From assembly GCA_021811405.1 (NCBI GenBank), contig JAJZOZ010000007.1, positions 1-36,245 on the forward strand: DNA of 36,245 bases, in the 5' to 3' direction. Under the pieces are notes generated by a model. That model saw only the letters and a program-made list of their open reading frames with translations, had not been told where the DNA came from and did no database searches. The stretch is from a bacterium. Lineage in GTDB: Bacteria; Elusimicrobiota; Elusimicrobia; Elusimicrobiales; UBA9959. Of the stretch, positions 1 to 8,967 are shown piece by piece. The translations under genes and the position numbers were made by a program. How positions within the stretch are numbered: position 1 is the stretch's first letter; the number at the start of each line of letters is the position of its first letter.

Positions 1-2
1 AC

Positions 3-1139
3 AAGAACTGGATCCAGAGCTACCGCGACCTGCCGCTGCTGATCAACCAGTGGGCCAACGTCGTGCGCTGGGAGATGCGCACGCGGCTGTTCCTGCGCAC
101 CGCCGAGTTCCTCTGGCAGGAGGGCCATACCGCCCACGCCACCGAAGGTGAGGCGCTCGAGGAGGTCTGGCGCATGCTCGACGTCTACGCCGATTTCGCC
201 GAGAACGTGATGGCCGTGCCGGTCATCAAGGGCCGTAAGACCGAGGGCGAGCGCTTCGCCGGCGCCATCGAGACCCTCTCGATAGAAGGCATGATGCAGG
301 ACGGCAAGGCCCTGCAGATGGGCACCAGCCACTACCTCGGCCAGAACTTCTCCAAGGGCGCCGACGTGAAGTTCCAGAACAAGGACGGCCAGCTGGAGTA
401 CGTCTATGCCACCAGCTGGGGCGTCAGTACGCGCCTGATAGGCGCCTTGATCATGACCCATTCCGACGACGCCGGCCTGGTGCTGCCTCCTAAGCTCGCC
501 CCGGTGCAGGTGGTAGTGATCCCGATCTACAAGAGCGACGAGGAACGCGCCCGGACCGCCGAGGAGGCGGGTAAGGTCGCCGCCGAGCTCAAGGCCAAAG
601 GAGTCGCCGTACGGGTGGACGACCGCGACGGGATCATGCCCGGCGCGAAATACTACGAGTGGGAGGGCAAGGGCGTGCCGCTGCGCATAGAGATAGGCCC
701 GAAGGACCTCGAGAAGGGCTCTCTGTGCATAGCGCGCAGGTTCGTGGCAGAGCTCCCCGGCGAGACGCCTGAGGCCCAGCGCAAGCGCCGCAAGGCCTTC
801 CTGCCGCGCGCCGAGGCCATCGCCTCGATAATCCCCACCCTCGAGACGATGCAGAAGGAGCTGTTCGAGCGTGCCAAGGCGCTGCGCGCCGCGCGCACCC
901 GCGTGATCGACGACATGGCCGCCTACGAGAAGTTCTTCAAGGACGAGGGCGGCGGTTTCGCCTGGGTCCACTGGGCCGGCACTCCCGAGCAGGAGGACGA
1001 GATGGCCAAACGTTTCGAGACCAGCATACGCAACATCCCGTTCGAGGACCAGATACCTCCGGAGGCGAAGGGCGAGGGCAAGTGCATCCTGACAGGCAAG
1101 CCTTCAAAGCAGCGCGTCCTGATGTCCAAGTCCTATTGA
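3..1139 (+). CDS. proS: Proline-tRNA ligase (type 3 / archaeal-eukaryotic-like), C-terminal part; 5' end outside window
   Basis: Frame open from base 3 (KNWIQSYRDLPLLINQWANVVRWEMRTRLFLRTAEFLWQEGHTAHAT) through GTSHYLGQNF and TSWGVSTRLIGALIMTHSDDAGLVLPPKLAPVQVVVIP; class II ProRS motifs and anticodon-binding domain; C-terminus ending in Tyr. Confidence 0.96.
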   Translation, partial: KNWIQSYRDLPLLINQWANVVRWEMRTRLFLRTAEFLWQEGHTAHATEGEALEEVWRMLDVYADFAENVMAVPVIKGRKTEGERFAGAIETLSIEGMMQDGKALQMGTSHYLGQNFSKGADVKFQNKDGQLEYVYATSWGVSTRLIGALIMTHSDDAGLVLPPKLAPVQVVVIPIYKSDEERARTAEEAGKVAAELKAKGVAVRVDDRDGIMPGAKYYEWEGKGVPLRIEIGPKDLEKGSLCIARRFVAELPGETPEAQRKRRKAFLPRAEAIASIIPTLETMQKELFERAKALRAARTRVIDDMAAYEKFFKDEGGGFAWVHWAGTPEQEDEMAKRFETSIRNIPFEDQIPPEAKGEGKCILTGKPSKQRVLMSKSY

Positions 1140-1157
1140 GCCGCCGCGCGCGCCTCT

Positions 1158-1192
1158 GAAGCCCCCGGGAAAGCCGCCCGGGGGCTTCTCAT
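1158..1192 (+). terminator. Rho-independent terminator after proS
   Basis: Perfect 12-bp stem gaagcccccggg / cccgggggcttc, 7-nt loop aaagccg, followed by a T-rich stretch (tctcatttcaacttt). Confidence 0.85.
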
Positions 1193-1218
1193 TTCAACTT
1201 TATTTGCCCCCCCGCATT

Positions 1219-1227
1219 TGTTAGAAT
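1219..1227 (+). promoter_or_regulatory. Putative extended -10 promoter (TGtTAGAAT) for the cyclase/Mo-hydroxylase locus
   Basis: TG-N-TAGAAT just downstream of the proS terminator; weak -35 (TTTATT at 1199-1204, 17-bp spacer). Predicted start of transcription ~1234, giving a ~100-nt leader. Confidence 0.45.
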
Positions 1228-1267
1228 TCTAAGTGAGGGAAAGCACCTATCAGCTCCTATAAAGCGC

Positions 1268-1304
1268 GCCGGGAAGCCCCGGCGGCCGGCGGGCGCTTCC
1301 CGGC
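1268..1304 (+). other. GC-rich hairpin in the 5' leader of the cyclase-family gene
   Basis: Perfect 10-bp inverted repeat gccgggaagc (1268-1277) / gcttcccggc (1295-1304), 28 nt upstream of the ATG at 1333; no T-tract follows. Confidence 0.6.
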
Positions 1305-1332
1305 AAGTCACAGCTCAGCTACAGGAGACGAG

Positions 1333-2145
1333 ATGAAACCCGACGACTTCATAAAATTCCTGGACAAGGCGAAGATGTACGACCTCACGCAGCCGCTCAG
1401 CGTGCACACGCCCCCGTGGCCCAGCTACATGCCGCTGCAGGTGCAGTACTTCAAGCGCATAGCCGGCGCGCATATGGGCCAGGGAGCCAACGGCCAGATC
1501 ATAAAGACCTCCAACCACGTCGGCACCCATATGGACGGCGAGATCCACTTCTTCGGCTCCGGCCGCACTATAGGCCAGGTGCCTATGCGCGAGTGGACCG
1601 GTCCCGCCGTGGTGGTCGATATCTCCAAGGACGTCGGGGACTACGACCTGTACGAGCCCGAGACGCTGATGAAGCGCGCGGATATCCGCAAGGGCGACAT
1701 CCTGATCATCAATACCGGCTACCACAGGTACGCCTGGTACGAGAAGAACTCCGACGAGGTGCGTTACTTCGTGAAGCACCCGGGCCCCGGCCCGCGCTTC
1801 CACAAGTGGGCGCTGCAGATGAAGTTCAAGTGGATAGGCGTGGACTGCGGCTCCGCCGACCACCCGATGAACACCATCATCCGGAACTGGCACCCGAAGC
1901 TCTTCATCGAGGCCGAGAACAAGCTGGTCGCCAAGTACGGCCAGAAGTGGGACGACATGTTCCCGATAGACGAATACTACCAGGTCATGCACCTGAAGCT
2001 GTTCCCCAGGCGCCTCGTCCACGCGGAGAACCTCGGCGGCGAGATAGAGAAGCTTTCGAACAAGCGCTGCTGGCTCGGTTTCTTCCCGCTGAAGGGAATG
2101 GAGCTGGAGTCTTCGATGGGCCGCGTCGTGGCCTGGACCGCCTGA
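1333..2145 (+). CDS. Cyclase-family metal-dependent hydrolase (kynurenine formamidase / isatin hydrolase-like)
   Basis: Motif SNHVGTHMDGEIHFF (HxGTHxDxxxHF metal-binding signature of the cyclase family, PF04199); SD-like aggaga upstream of ATG. Confidence 0.88.
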   Translation: MKPDDFIKFLDKAKMYDLTQPLSVHTPPWPSYMPLQVQYFKRIAGAHMGQGANGQIIKTSNHVGTHMDGEIHFFGSGRTIGQVPMREWTGPAVVVDISKDVGDYDLYEPETLMKRADIRKGDILIINTGYHRYAWYEKNSDEVRYFVKHPGPGPRFHKWALQMKFKWIGVDCGSADHPMNTIIRNWHPKLFIEAENKLVAKYGQKWDDMFPIDEYYQVMHLKLFPRRLVHAENLGGEIEKLSNKRCWLGFFPLKGMELESSMGRVVAWTA

Positions 2146-2200
2146 AGCACGCCAGGGCCCGGCCGCGCCGCGGCCGGCCCGCGGCGGAGCCGGAGGAGAT

Positions 2201-3094
2201 ATGCCGATAACAGCGGAATTCGAGTACGTCAGACCCAAGGACATGGAGGAGGCCCTCCATGTCTTTTCGCTTTACAAGGAGAAGGCCAGGGCCCTGGCCG
2301 GAGGCACGGACCTCGTCGTCCACCTCAAGGAAGGGCTGGCCAGGCCGGAGGTGGTGGTGGACGTGAAGTCCCTGCCGGAGCTCGCCGGCATCTCGCTGGA
2401 AGGCGGCAGGCTGCGCATAGGCGCGCTGGCCACGTTCACGGACCTGATAGAGTCGGCCGACGTGAAGGCTAAGTTCCCCGTGCTCTGGGAGGCGGCTCTC
2501 ACCGTGGCCTCCACCGGGGTGCGCAACAGGGCTACCTTGGCCGGCAATATCTGCTCCGCGGTCCCGTCAGCCGATTCGGCGCCGGCCCTCGCCCTGTACG
2601 AGGCCGAGGTGGTGACGCGCGGCCTAGGCGGCGGGCGCCGTATCCCCGTCGCGGACTGGTTCACCGGGCCGAAAGCGACGGCCAGGCTGCCGGAGGAGCT
2701 GGTGACCGCCGTGGAGCTGAAGCTGCCGGAGAAGAAGCACGGCGGCTGCTACATGAAGCTCTCGCGCTACGACGGCGAGGACCTGGCCCAGGGCGGCATA
2801 GCGGTGCTCGTCTTCTCCGACAATACCTACCGGGTCGCGGCCTGCGCGCTGGGTCCGGTGCCGGGGCGCTGCCGGGCGGCCGAGGCCGTACTGAACGGCG
2901 GCAAGCTGGGGCCGAAGCTGCTGGAGAAGGCGAAAGCGGCCCTGCTGGGCGAAATCTCCCCGATCAGCGACATCCGCTCCTCGAAGGAATACCGCTCGCA
3001 TATGGCCCAGGTCATGCTGGAGCGGGCCCTGCAGGCGGCGGTCTCCCGCCTTTTCGGCAAGGGCCCCGAGTACGGCGAAGGCAGCGTCTGCTGA
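2201..3094 (+). CDS. Molybdenum hydroxylase FAD-binding subunit (CoxM/XdhB-like)
   Basis: ALAGGTDLVVHLKEG and ATLAGNICSAVPSADSAPALALYEAEV, typical of the FAD-binding subunit of Mo-hydroxylases. Confidence 0.93.
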   Translation: MPITAEFEYVRPKDMEEALHVFSLYKEKARALAGGTDLVVHLKEGLARPEVVVDVKSLPELAGISLEGGRLRIGALATFTDLIESADVKAKFPVLWEAALTVASTGVRNRATLAGNICSAVPSADSAPALALYEAEVVTRGLGGGRRIPVADWFTGPKATARLPEELVTAVELKLPEKKHGGCYMKLSRYDGEDLAQGGIAVLVFSDNTYRVAACALGPVPGRCRAAEAVLNGGKLGPKLLEKAKAALLGEISPISDIRSSKEYRSHMAQVMLERALQAAVSRLFGKGPEYGEGSVC

Positions 3095-3106
3095 ACGGAG
3101 CTCAAG

Positions 3107-3574
3107 ATGAAAAGCCACCAAATAAAGTTCAACCTTAACGGCGAGGCGGTCTCCCTCTCCGTGGAACCCAGCGACGTGCTGCTGGACGTCCTGCGCGGCC
3201 GGCTGGGCATAAAGAGCCCCAAGGCGGGCTGCGACCGCGGCGACTGCGGCACCTGCACCGTGCTGATGAACGGCCGCACCGTGCGCTCCTGCCTCGCGCT
3301 GGCCGTGGAGGCCGACGGCGCGGAGATAGTGACGCTCGAGGGCGCCAATACGCGCAAGTGGACGCAGAAGCTGCAGAAGAAGTTCCACGAGAAGAACGCT
3401 TTCCAGTGCGGCTTCTGCGCTCCCGGCGTTATTCTTTCCGCCACGGAGCTGCTGGAGAAGAACCCGAAGGCCACGCAGCGCGACATCAAAGAGGCCATCG
3501 CCGGCAACCTCTGCCGCTGCACCGGCTACGAGCCGATAGTCGGCGCTATAGCCGAAACGGCCAGGGAGCGCTGA
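3107..3574 (+). CDS. Molybdenum hydroxylase 2Fe-2S subunit (CoxS/XdhC-like)
   Basis: CDRGDCGTCTVLMNGRTVRSC plant-type 2Fe-2S motif and FQCGFCAPGVILSA...GNLCRCTGYEPIVGAI second cluster motif. Confidence 0.96.
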   Translation: MKSHQIKFNLNGEAVSLSVEPSDVLLDVLRGRLGIKSPKAGCDRGDCGTCTVLMNGRTVRSCLALAVEADGAEIVTLEGANTRKWTQKLQKKFHEKNAFQCGFCAPGVILSATELLEKNPKATQRDIKEAIAGNLCRCTGYEPIVGAIAETARER

Positions 3575-3575
3575 C

Positions 3576-4016
3576 ATGAGAACGGTACCGCTCATCCCCT
3601 TCCTTCTGTGCTGCTGCGCCTGCGCCATCCCGCAGCCCGGCATGTACGGCGCCTCGCCGTACGCGAAAAAGCCGGTCTCCTCCTTCTTCGGCCAGCAGCA
3701 GGAGGCCGCCCCGTACGTGGACGAGACCGTCGACGTCGTTTCTTACCCCCCGGGCGCCCGCATCCAGGTCAACGACGCCTTCGCCGGCTACGCGCCGGTG
3801 CGCTACAGCGTGCGCAGGCTCTGGCGCGGCCAGCCCGGCATGATGACCCTCGACACCGTCAAGATCGAGGCCCTGCCGGTGGCCGCCGGCCAGTGCGTGC
3901 AGGGAGGATTTTACGGCCAGGGCAACCAGAAGGTCCCCTCGCCGGTCAGCTTCACCATGACCAGCTGCGCCCCGGCGCAGCAGTCCCCGGAAGGATACCG
4001 GAACTCTTCCAAGTAG
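3576..4016 (+). CDS. Putative exported/lipoprotein with PEGA-like segment
   Basis: N-terminal MRTVPLIPFLLCCCACAIPQ hydrophobic Cys-rich signal; VDVVSYPPGARIQVNDAFAGYAPVRYSV resembles a PEGA repeat. ATG lies 1 nt after the preceding stop codon. Confidence 0.7.
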   Translation: MRTVPLIPFLLCCCACAIPQPGMYGASPYAKKPVSSFFGQQQEAAPYVDETVDVVSYPPGARIQVNDAFAGYAPVRYSVRRLWRGQPGMMTLDTVKIEALPVAAGQCVQGGFYGQGNQKVPSPVSFTMTSCAPAQQSPEGYRNSSK

Positions 4017-4038
4017 CGCTCAGGGAGCGGAGGCAGAC

Positions 4039-6438
4039 ATGCATCTTCAGAAAGTAAAGACCAAGCCGCAGAAAAAGTCCGCCCGGGCCGGGGAGGAGGG
4101 CGGGCTGGAGGTGGTCGGCAAGCCGGTGCAACGCGTGGACGGCTGGGAGAAGATCCGCGGAGCGGCCAAATACACCGACGACCTGGAGTTCGGCCCCGGC
4201 CTGCTTTACGCCGCCCTGGTGGAGAGTCCTTACGCCCACGCCAGGATAAAGTCCATCGACACTTCGGCCGCCGAGAAGCTGGACGGGGTGGTCAAGGTGG
4301 TCACCGGTCGTAATTTCATACACAAGTTCGGCCTGTACATGAACGACCGCTACATCTTCGCCAGCGACGTCGTGCGTTTCGTCGGCGAGCAGGTCGCGGC
4401 CGTGGTGGCCACGGACCCGAAGGTCGCCCTGCGCGCAGCGGCGCTGGTCAAGGTAAGCTACCAGGAGCTGCCGGCGGTGATGGACCCCGTGAAGGCGCTG
4501 GAAAAGGACTCCCCGCTGGTGCACCCGGACCTCAAGGATTACCGGCACGTGCCCTGGTTCTTCCCCAAGCCGGGCACCAACATCGCCCACTGGCGCAAGA
4601 TCCGCAAGGGCGACCTTGAGAAGGGCTTTAAAGAGGCGGACCTGGTCCTCGAGGACACCTACACGGTCCCGCGCTACGCCCACTGCGCGATAGAGCCGCA
4701 TTCGGCCGTCGGCCTGTACGACGCCTCGGGCCGGCTGACGATGTGGACCTCGTCGCAATCCCCCTTCACGCAGCGCCACGTCTTCGCCGAAACGCTGAAA
4801 GCCTTCGGGATAGGCCACAAGGACGTGCGCGTTATCAGTACCTACATCGGCGGCGGCTTCGGCGGCAAGGCCGGGGTCACGATGGAGATCATCGCCGCGG
4901 CCCTGGCGATAGCCGTGCCCGGCCGCCCGGTCAAGCTGCTGTGGAGCCGCGCGCAGGAGTTCTACAACACCTACCAGCGCCTCGGCGTCACCGCGAAGAT
5001 AAAGATGGGCGCCACGAAGGCAGGCAGGATAACCGCGCTGGACTTCAAGCTGCACTGGGACGCGGGCGCCTACGTGGAGTACGGGGCCAACGTCGTCAAC
5101 GCCGCCGGCCTGTCGGCGAGCGGCCCCTACAGGGTGGACAACCTGAGCGTCGACTCGATGTGCACCTATACCAACCTGCCGCCCTGCGGCGCCTACCGCG
5201 GCTTCGGCTATTCCGAGTTCCTCTTCGGCCTGGAGTCCCACATCACCCGCATGGCCGAGAAGCTCGGCGTGGACCCCGTGGAGTTCCGCAAGAACAACGC
5301 CATCAGGGAGGGCGATACCCTGCCCTACGGCGCGCATATGAACCCCACCGGCATCCGCGAGGCCATAGAGAAGGTGGAGAAGGAGATTAACTGGGGAAAG
5401 AAGGAGAAGTCCCGCGACCCGAAGAAGGCCGTCGGCAAGTCGCTGGTCTGCTTCTGGAAGTCCCCCGCCATGCCGCCCAACGCGAGTTCCAGCGCCTTCC
5501 TGAAGTTCAACGAGGACGGCAGCATCAACATCCTGGTCTCCGGCATGGAGATAGGCCAGGGCCTGCTGACCGTGATGGCGCAGATCGCCGGAGAGGTGCT
5601 GTCCGTGCCGGTCTCGAAGATCCGGGTGGAGACGCCCGATACCGACCGCAACCCTTACGAGTGGCAGACGGTGGGCTCGCACGTCACCTGGGGCTGCGGC
5701 AACGCGGTCAAGCGGGCCGCGCTCGAGGCGCGGGAGCGCATCTTCGACCTGGTGCAGCGCGTGCACTGCCTGGACAAGAGCACGCTTTACCTCGAGGACG
5801 AAAAGGTGAAATGCCGCACCAAGCCCGGCTTCGCCCTGCCGTTCAGGGATTTCGTGATAAACGGCATACAGGCCGAGGATTTCACGTTCAAGGGCGGGCC
5901 GATCATGGGCTCCGGCGTGTTCATGCCCGAGTTCGCCTCCGCCATCAGCGACCCGGAGACCGGGCAGGGCGGCCATCCCAACGTGCACTATACCACCGGC
6001 GCGGCCGGGATAATCCTGGAAGTGGACCGCGAGACGGGAAAGATGAGGATAAAGAAGGTGGCGCTAGCCGTGGACTGCGGCAAGGCCATCAACCCGGACC
6101 TGGTCAGGGGCCAGGTGGTGGGCGGCCTGCTGCAGGGCTTCGCCACCGTCCTCTACGAGGATATGCGCTACGACGCGAAGGGCAGGCTGCTGAACCCGAA
6201 CTTCTCGGATTACAAGATCCCCACCGCGATGGATATGCCGGACGAAGTGGTGCCGATAATCATAGAGGTGGCCCAGCCCGACGGGCCCTTCGGGGCTCGC
6301 GGCGTGGGCGAACACACGATGATCCCCTGCGCGCCGCTTATCGCCAACGCCGTGGCTGACGCCCTCGGCGTACGGGTGAGGTCCATGCCGGTCACGAAGG
6401 AGAAGGTGGCGCTGGCCGCCGGGGCAGGGAAGAAATAG
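4039..6438 (+). CDS. Molybdenum hydroxylase molybdopterin-binding catalytic subunit (xanthine dehydrogenase / CoxL superfamily)
   Basis: GGGFGGKAG, PPCGAYRGFGYSEFLFGLE, MEIGQGLLTVMAQIAGE, and C-terminal ARGVGEHTMIPCAPLIANAVADALGVR with the GVGE catalytic Glu. Confidence 0.95.
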   Translation: MHLQKVKTKPQKKSARAGEEGGLEVVGKPVQRVDGWEKIRGAAKYTDDLEFGPGLLYAALVESPYAHARIKSIDTSAAEKLDGVVKVVTGRNFIHKFGLYMNDRYIFASDVVRFVGEQVAAVVATDPKVALRAAALVKVSYQELPAVMDPVKALEKDSPLVHPDLKDYRHVPWFFPKPGTNIAHWRKIRKGDLEKGFKEADLVLEDTYTVPRYAHCAIEPHSAVGLYDASGRLTMWTSSQSPFTQRHVFAETLKAFGIGHKDVRVISTYIGGGFGGKAGVTMEIIAAALAIAVPGRPVKLLWSRAQEFYNTYQRLGVTAKIKMGATKAGRITALDFKLHWDAGAYVEYGANVVNAAGLSASGPYRVDNLSVDSMCTYTNLPPCGAYRGFGYSEFLFGLESHITRMAEKLGVDPVEFRKNNAIREGDTLPYGAHMNPTGIREAIEKVEKEINWGKKEKSRDPKKAVGKSLVCFWKSPAMPPNASSSAFLKFNEDGSINILVSGMEIGQGLLTVMAQIAGEVLSVPVSKIRVETPDTDRNPYEWQTVGSHVTWGCGNAVKRAALEARERIFDLVQRVHCLDKSTLYLEDEKVKCRTKPGFALPFRDFVINGIQAEDFTFKGGPIMGSGVFMPEFASAISDPETGQGGHPNVHYTTGAAGIILEVDRETGKMRIKKVALAVDCGKAINPDLVRGQVVGGLLQGFATVLYEDMRYDAKGRLLNPNFSDYKIPTAMDMPDEVVPIIIEVAQPDGPFGARGVGEHTMIPCAPLIANAVADALGVRVRSMPVTKEKVALAAGAGKK

Positions 6439-6479
6439 GGAACTTTAAGGTCCGGGAGAAGTCCGGCAAGGGAGACAAC

Positions 6480-7241
6480 ATGAAAGCAGCGCTTTGCCAG
6501 TACGACATCAAGTGGGAGGACAAGGAAGCCAACAAGAGCAGGATAGAGGATTTGCTGACCGACTTCAAGCGGCGCTCGGAGATCGACTGGCTGGTCTTCT
6601 CCGAGATGACCCTCTCCGGCTTCACGATGAACACGGCCGCCTCCGAGCTTACTGACGAGGACCACGCTTTCTTCTCGGGGCTGGCGGCCGAGAACCGCAT
6701 CAATATCTCCTACGGCGGGGTCGAGAAGGGCTACAACAACCTGATAACCCTCGACCGCAAGGGCAACAGGATCAACACCTACTCCAAGATCCACCTGTAC
6801 GCCTTCGGCGGCGAGGACAAACACTACAAGTCCGGTTCGAAGCAGGAGGTCTTCGAGCTGGAAGGGCTGCGGGTCATGCCGGCCGTCTGTTTCGACCTGC
6901 GCTTTCCCTACCTTTTCTGGAACAAGGCCAAGGACGTGGACGTCTATGTCGTGATAGCCGCCTGGCCGATGCGCAGGGCCGAACACTGGATGACGCTGCT
7001 GCGCGCCCGCGCGGTGGAGAACCAGGCCTACTGCATAGGCGTGGACCGGGTGGGCATGGAAGGCAAGATCGAGTACTCCGGCAATTCGATGTGCTTCGAC
7101 CCGCTCGGCAAGGTGGTGGCGGACGCGGGCACGAAAGAGGGCATTTATCTCGCCGAGACCCCTCTGGACAAGACGCTGGTGGCCAAGACGCGGGAGCGCT
7201 TCCCGTTCATCGGGGAGAGGAAGAGCTTCCCCTGGCAGTAG
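6480..7241 (+). CDS. Carbon-nitrogen hydrolase (nitrilase superfamily, omega-amidase/YafV-like)
   Basis: Catalytic triad context: FSEMTLSGF (Glu), YSKIHLYAF (Lys), MPAVCFDLRFPYLF (Cys). Confidence 0.92.
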   Translation: MKAALCQYDIKWEDKEANKSRIEDLLTDFKRRSEIDWLVFSEMTLSGFTMNTAASELTDEDHAFFSGLAAENRINISYGGVEKGYNNLITLDRKGNRINTYSKIHLYAFGGEDKHYKSGSKQEVFELEGLRVMPAVCFDLRFPYLFWNKAKDVDVYVVIAAWPMRRAEHWMTLLRARAVENQAYCIGVDRVGMEGKIEYSGNSMCFDPLGKVVADAGTKEGIYLAETPLDKTLVAKTRERFPFIGERKSFPWQ

Positions 7242-7248
7242 GGTCGTC

Positions 7249-7356
7249 GTGAACCGGAACGCAAAACGCGCTCGCGCACACCGTGCGCTCGCTCATCACT
7301 CAGCCCTCGCGCTATGCAAGCTCGGGCTTCGCGAAGGTTTTGCTAACCCGGTTCAC
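7249..7356. repeat. Palindromic intergenic element (~108 bp) with nested hairpins
   Basis: Outer arms gtgaaccgg (7249-7257) / ccggttcac (7348-7356) and next inner arms gcaaaac (7261-7267) / gttttgc (7337-7343), both perfect complements; interior contains gcgcac-acc-gtgcgc and aagc-tcgg-gctt hairpins. Confidence 0.75.
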
Positions 7357-7416
7357 TCCTCCTTCATCGCCTCAGGACTTTGTTTTCTTTGGTCTATGCA
7401 TCTGAATGGATAAATT

Positions 7417-8967
7417 ATGATCAAGACTGTTATCAAGAAGGGCGCGTATTACGATTCGGTGATGCTGATGCAGGCCGCCAGCGCGCTGCGCTCGATGCCC
7501 GGCGTGGAAGAGTCTGCGGTGGTGATGGCTACGCCGGAGAACAAGGGGATCATCAAGAGCTCCGGCCTGCTCACCGCGGAGATACAGAGCGCCGGGGAGA
7601 ACGACCTGGCCATCGCCGTCAGCGCGAGGACCGGCGAGGCCGCCGACGCGGCGCTTAAGGCGGCGGATGCCCTGCTCAATAAGAAGGCGGAGCCGGCCGC
7701 GGGCGCGGACCGGAAGGCCTCCGGCCTGGAGGAGGCCGCCGGCATGCTGGGCGGCGCCAACCTGGCCGTGGTCTCCGTGGCGGGGCGCTTCGCCGGCGCG
7801 CTGGCTTCCGACTGCCTCGAGCGCGGGATGAACGTGATGCTTTTCTCGGACAACGTGCCGGTGGCGACCGAGGTAGCGCTGAAGAAGGCGGCCGTGAAGA
7901 AAGGGCTGCTGGTCATGGGCCCGGACTGCGGCACCGCCATCATTAACGGGGCTCCCATAGCTTTCGCCAACTCCGTGCGCCGCGGCAATATAGGCGTGGT
8001 GGCCGCTTCCGGCACCGGAGCGCAGGAGGTCACCGCGCTGATCTCCAACGACGGCGCCGGCATCTCCCAGTGCATAGGCACCGGCGGCCGCGACGTCAAA
8101 CTGGAGGTGGGCGCGCTCACTTTCCTGCAGGCCTTGAGGATGCTCGCCTCCGACCCGGGCACCGCCGTGATCCTGCTGGTGGCCAAGCCCCCGCACCCGG
8201 CGGTACTGAAGAAGATACTTTCCGAAGTGAAGCGCATAAAGAAACCGGTGGTGGCGGTGCTGCTGGGCGGAGAGATAAAGGAAAAGGTCAGGGACGGTTT
8301 CTACCCCGCCAGGACGCTGGAAGAGGCCGCGCTGAAGGCCTCGGCGCTGGGCAAGGGGCAGGAAGCGGGCAAGGCCAGGGAAGCGATCTACGACACGAAT
8401 CTCAAGGCCGCCGCTCTCGCGAAAAAGGCCGCCTCGGGCAAAAAGAGGGCCGGGTTCCTGCGCGGCCTGTTCTCCGGAGGCACGTTCGTCAGCGAGGCGC
8501 AGGTGATACTCCCCGAGCTTATAGGCGAGGTCCGCTCCAACGCCCCGCTGGACAAGGAACTGAAGCTCGCTGACTCCATGAAGCTTACCGGCCACGCCGT
8601 GATAGACCTCGGCGAGGACGAGTTCACCGTAGGGCGCCCGCACCCGATGATAGACTTCTCGCTGCGCAACAGGATGATAGTCTCCGAGGCGGCGAAGCCC
8701 GAGGTCTCGGTGATACTGCTGGACCTCGTGCTCGGCTACGGTTCCAACCTGAAGCCGCTCGAAGACATACTCCCCCCGCTGCGCGAGGCCTTCAAGTCGA
8801 ACCGGGCCCTTTCCATAGTGACCTCGGTCACCGGCACGGAGGCCGACCCGCAGGTGCGCTCGCGGGTGGTTAAGGCGCTGGAGGACGAGGGAGTCCTGGT
8901 CATGCCTTCGAACGCCTCCGCCTGCCGCCTGGCGGGCGAGATAATCCGGCTTTCCTCCAAGAGGTGA
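7417..8967 (+). CDS. fdrA: FdrA family protein (acyl-CoA synthetase-like fold; oxamate-carbamoyltransferase-type subunit)
   Basis: SVAGRFAGALASDCLERGMNVMLFSDNVPVATEVALKKAAVKKGLLVMGPDCGTAIINGAPIAFANSVRRGNIGVVAASGTGAQEVTALISNDGAGISQCIGTGGRD is characteristic of FdrA. Confidence 0.93.
   Translation: MIKTVIKKGAYYDSVMLMQAASALRSMPGVEESAVVMATPENKGIIKSSGLLTAEIQSAGENDLAIAVSARTGEAADAALKAADALLNKKAEPAAGADRKASGLEEAAGMLGGANLAVVSVAGRFAGALASDCLERGMNVMLFSDNVPVATEVALKKAAVKKGLLVMGPDCGTAIINGAPIAFANSVRRGNIGVVAASGTGAQEVTALISNDGAGISQCIGTGGRDVKLEVGALTFLQALRMLASDPGTAVILLVAKPPHPAVLKKILSEVKRIKKPVVAVLLGGEIKEKVRDGFYPARTLEEAALKASALGKGQEAGKAREAIYDTNLKAAALAKKAASGKKRAGFLRGLFSGGTFVSEAQVILPELIGEVRSNAPLDKELKLADSMKLTGHAVIDLGEDEFTVGRPHPMIDFSLRNRMIVSEAAKPEVSVILLDLVLGYGSNLKPLEDILPPLREAFKSNRALSIVTSVTGTEADPQVRSRVVKALEDEGVLVMPSNASACRLAGEIIRLSSKR

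Noticed and set aside
3952-5988. 678-aa minus-strand ORF opposite the Mo subunit
   Set aside because: Low-complexity His/Val/Arg/Leu-rich translation typical of the antisense frame of high-GC genes; the + strand ORF has clear family motifs.
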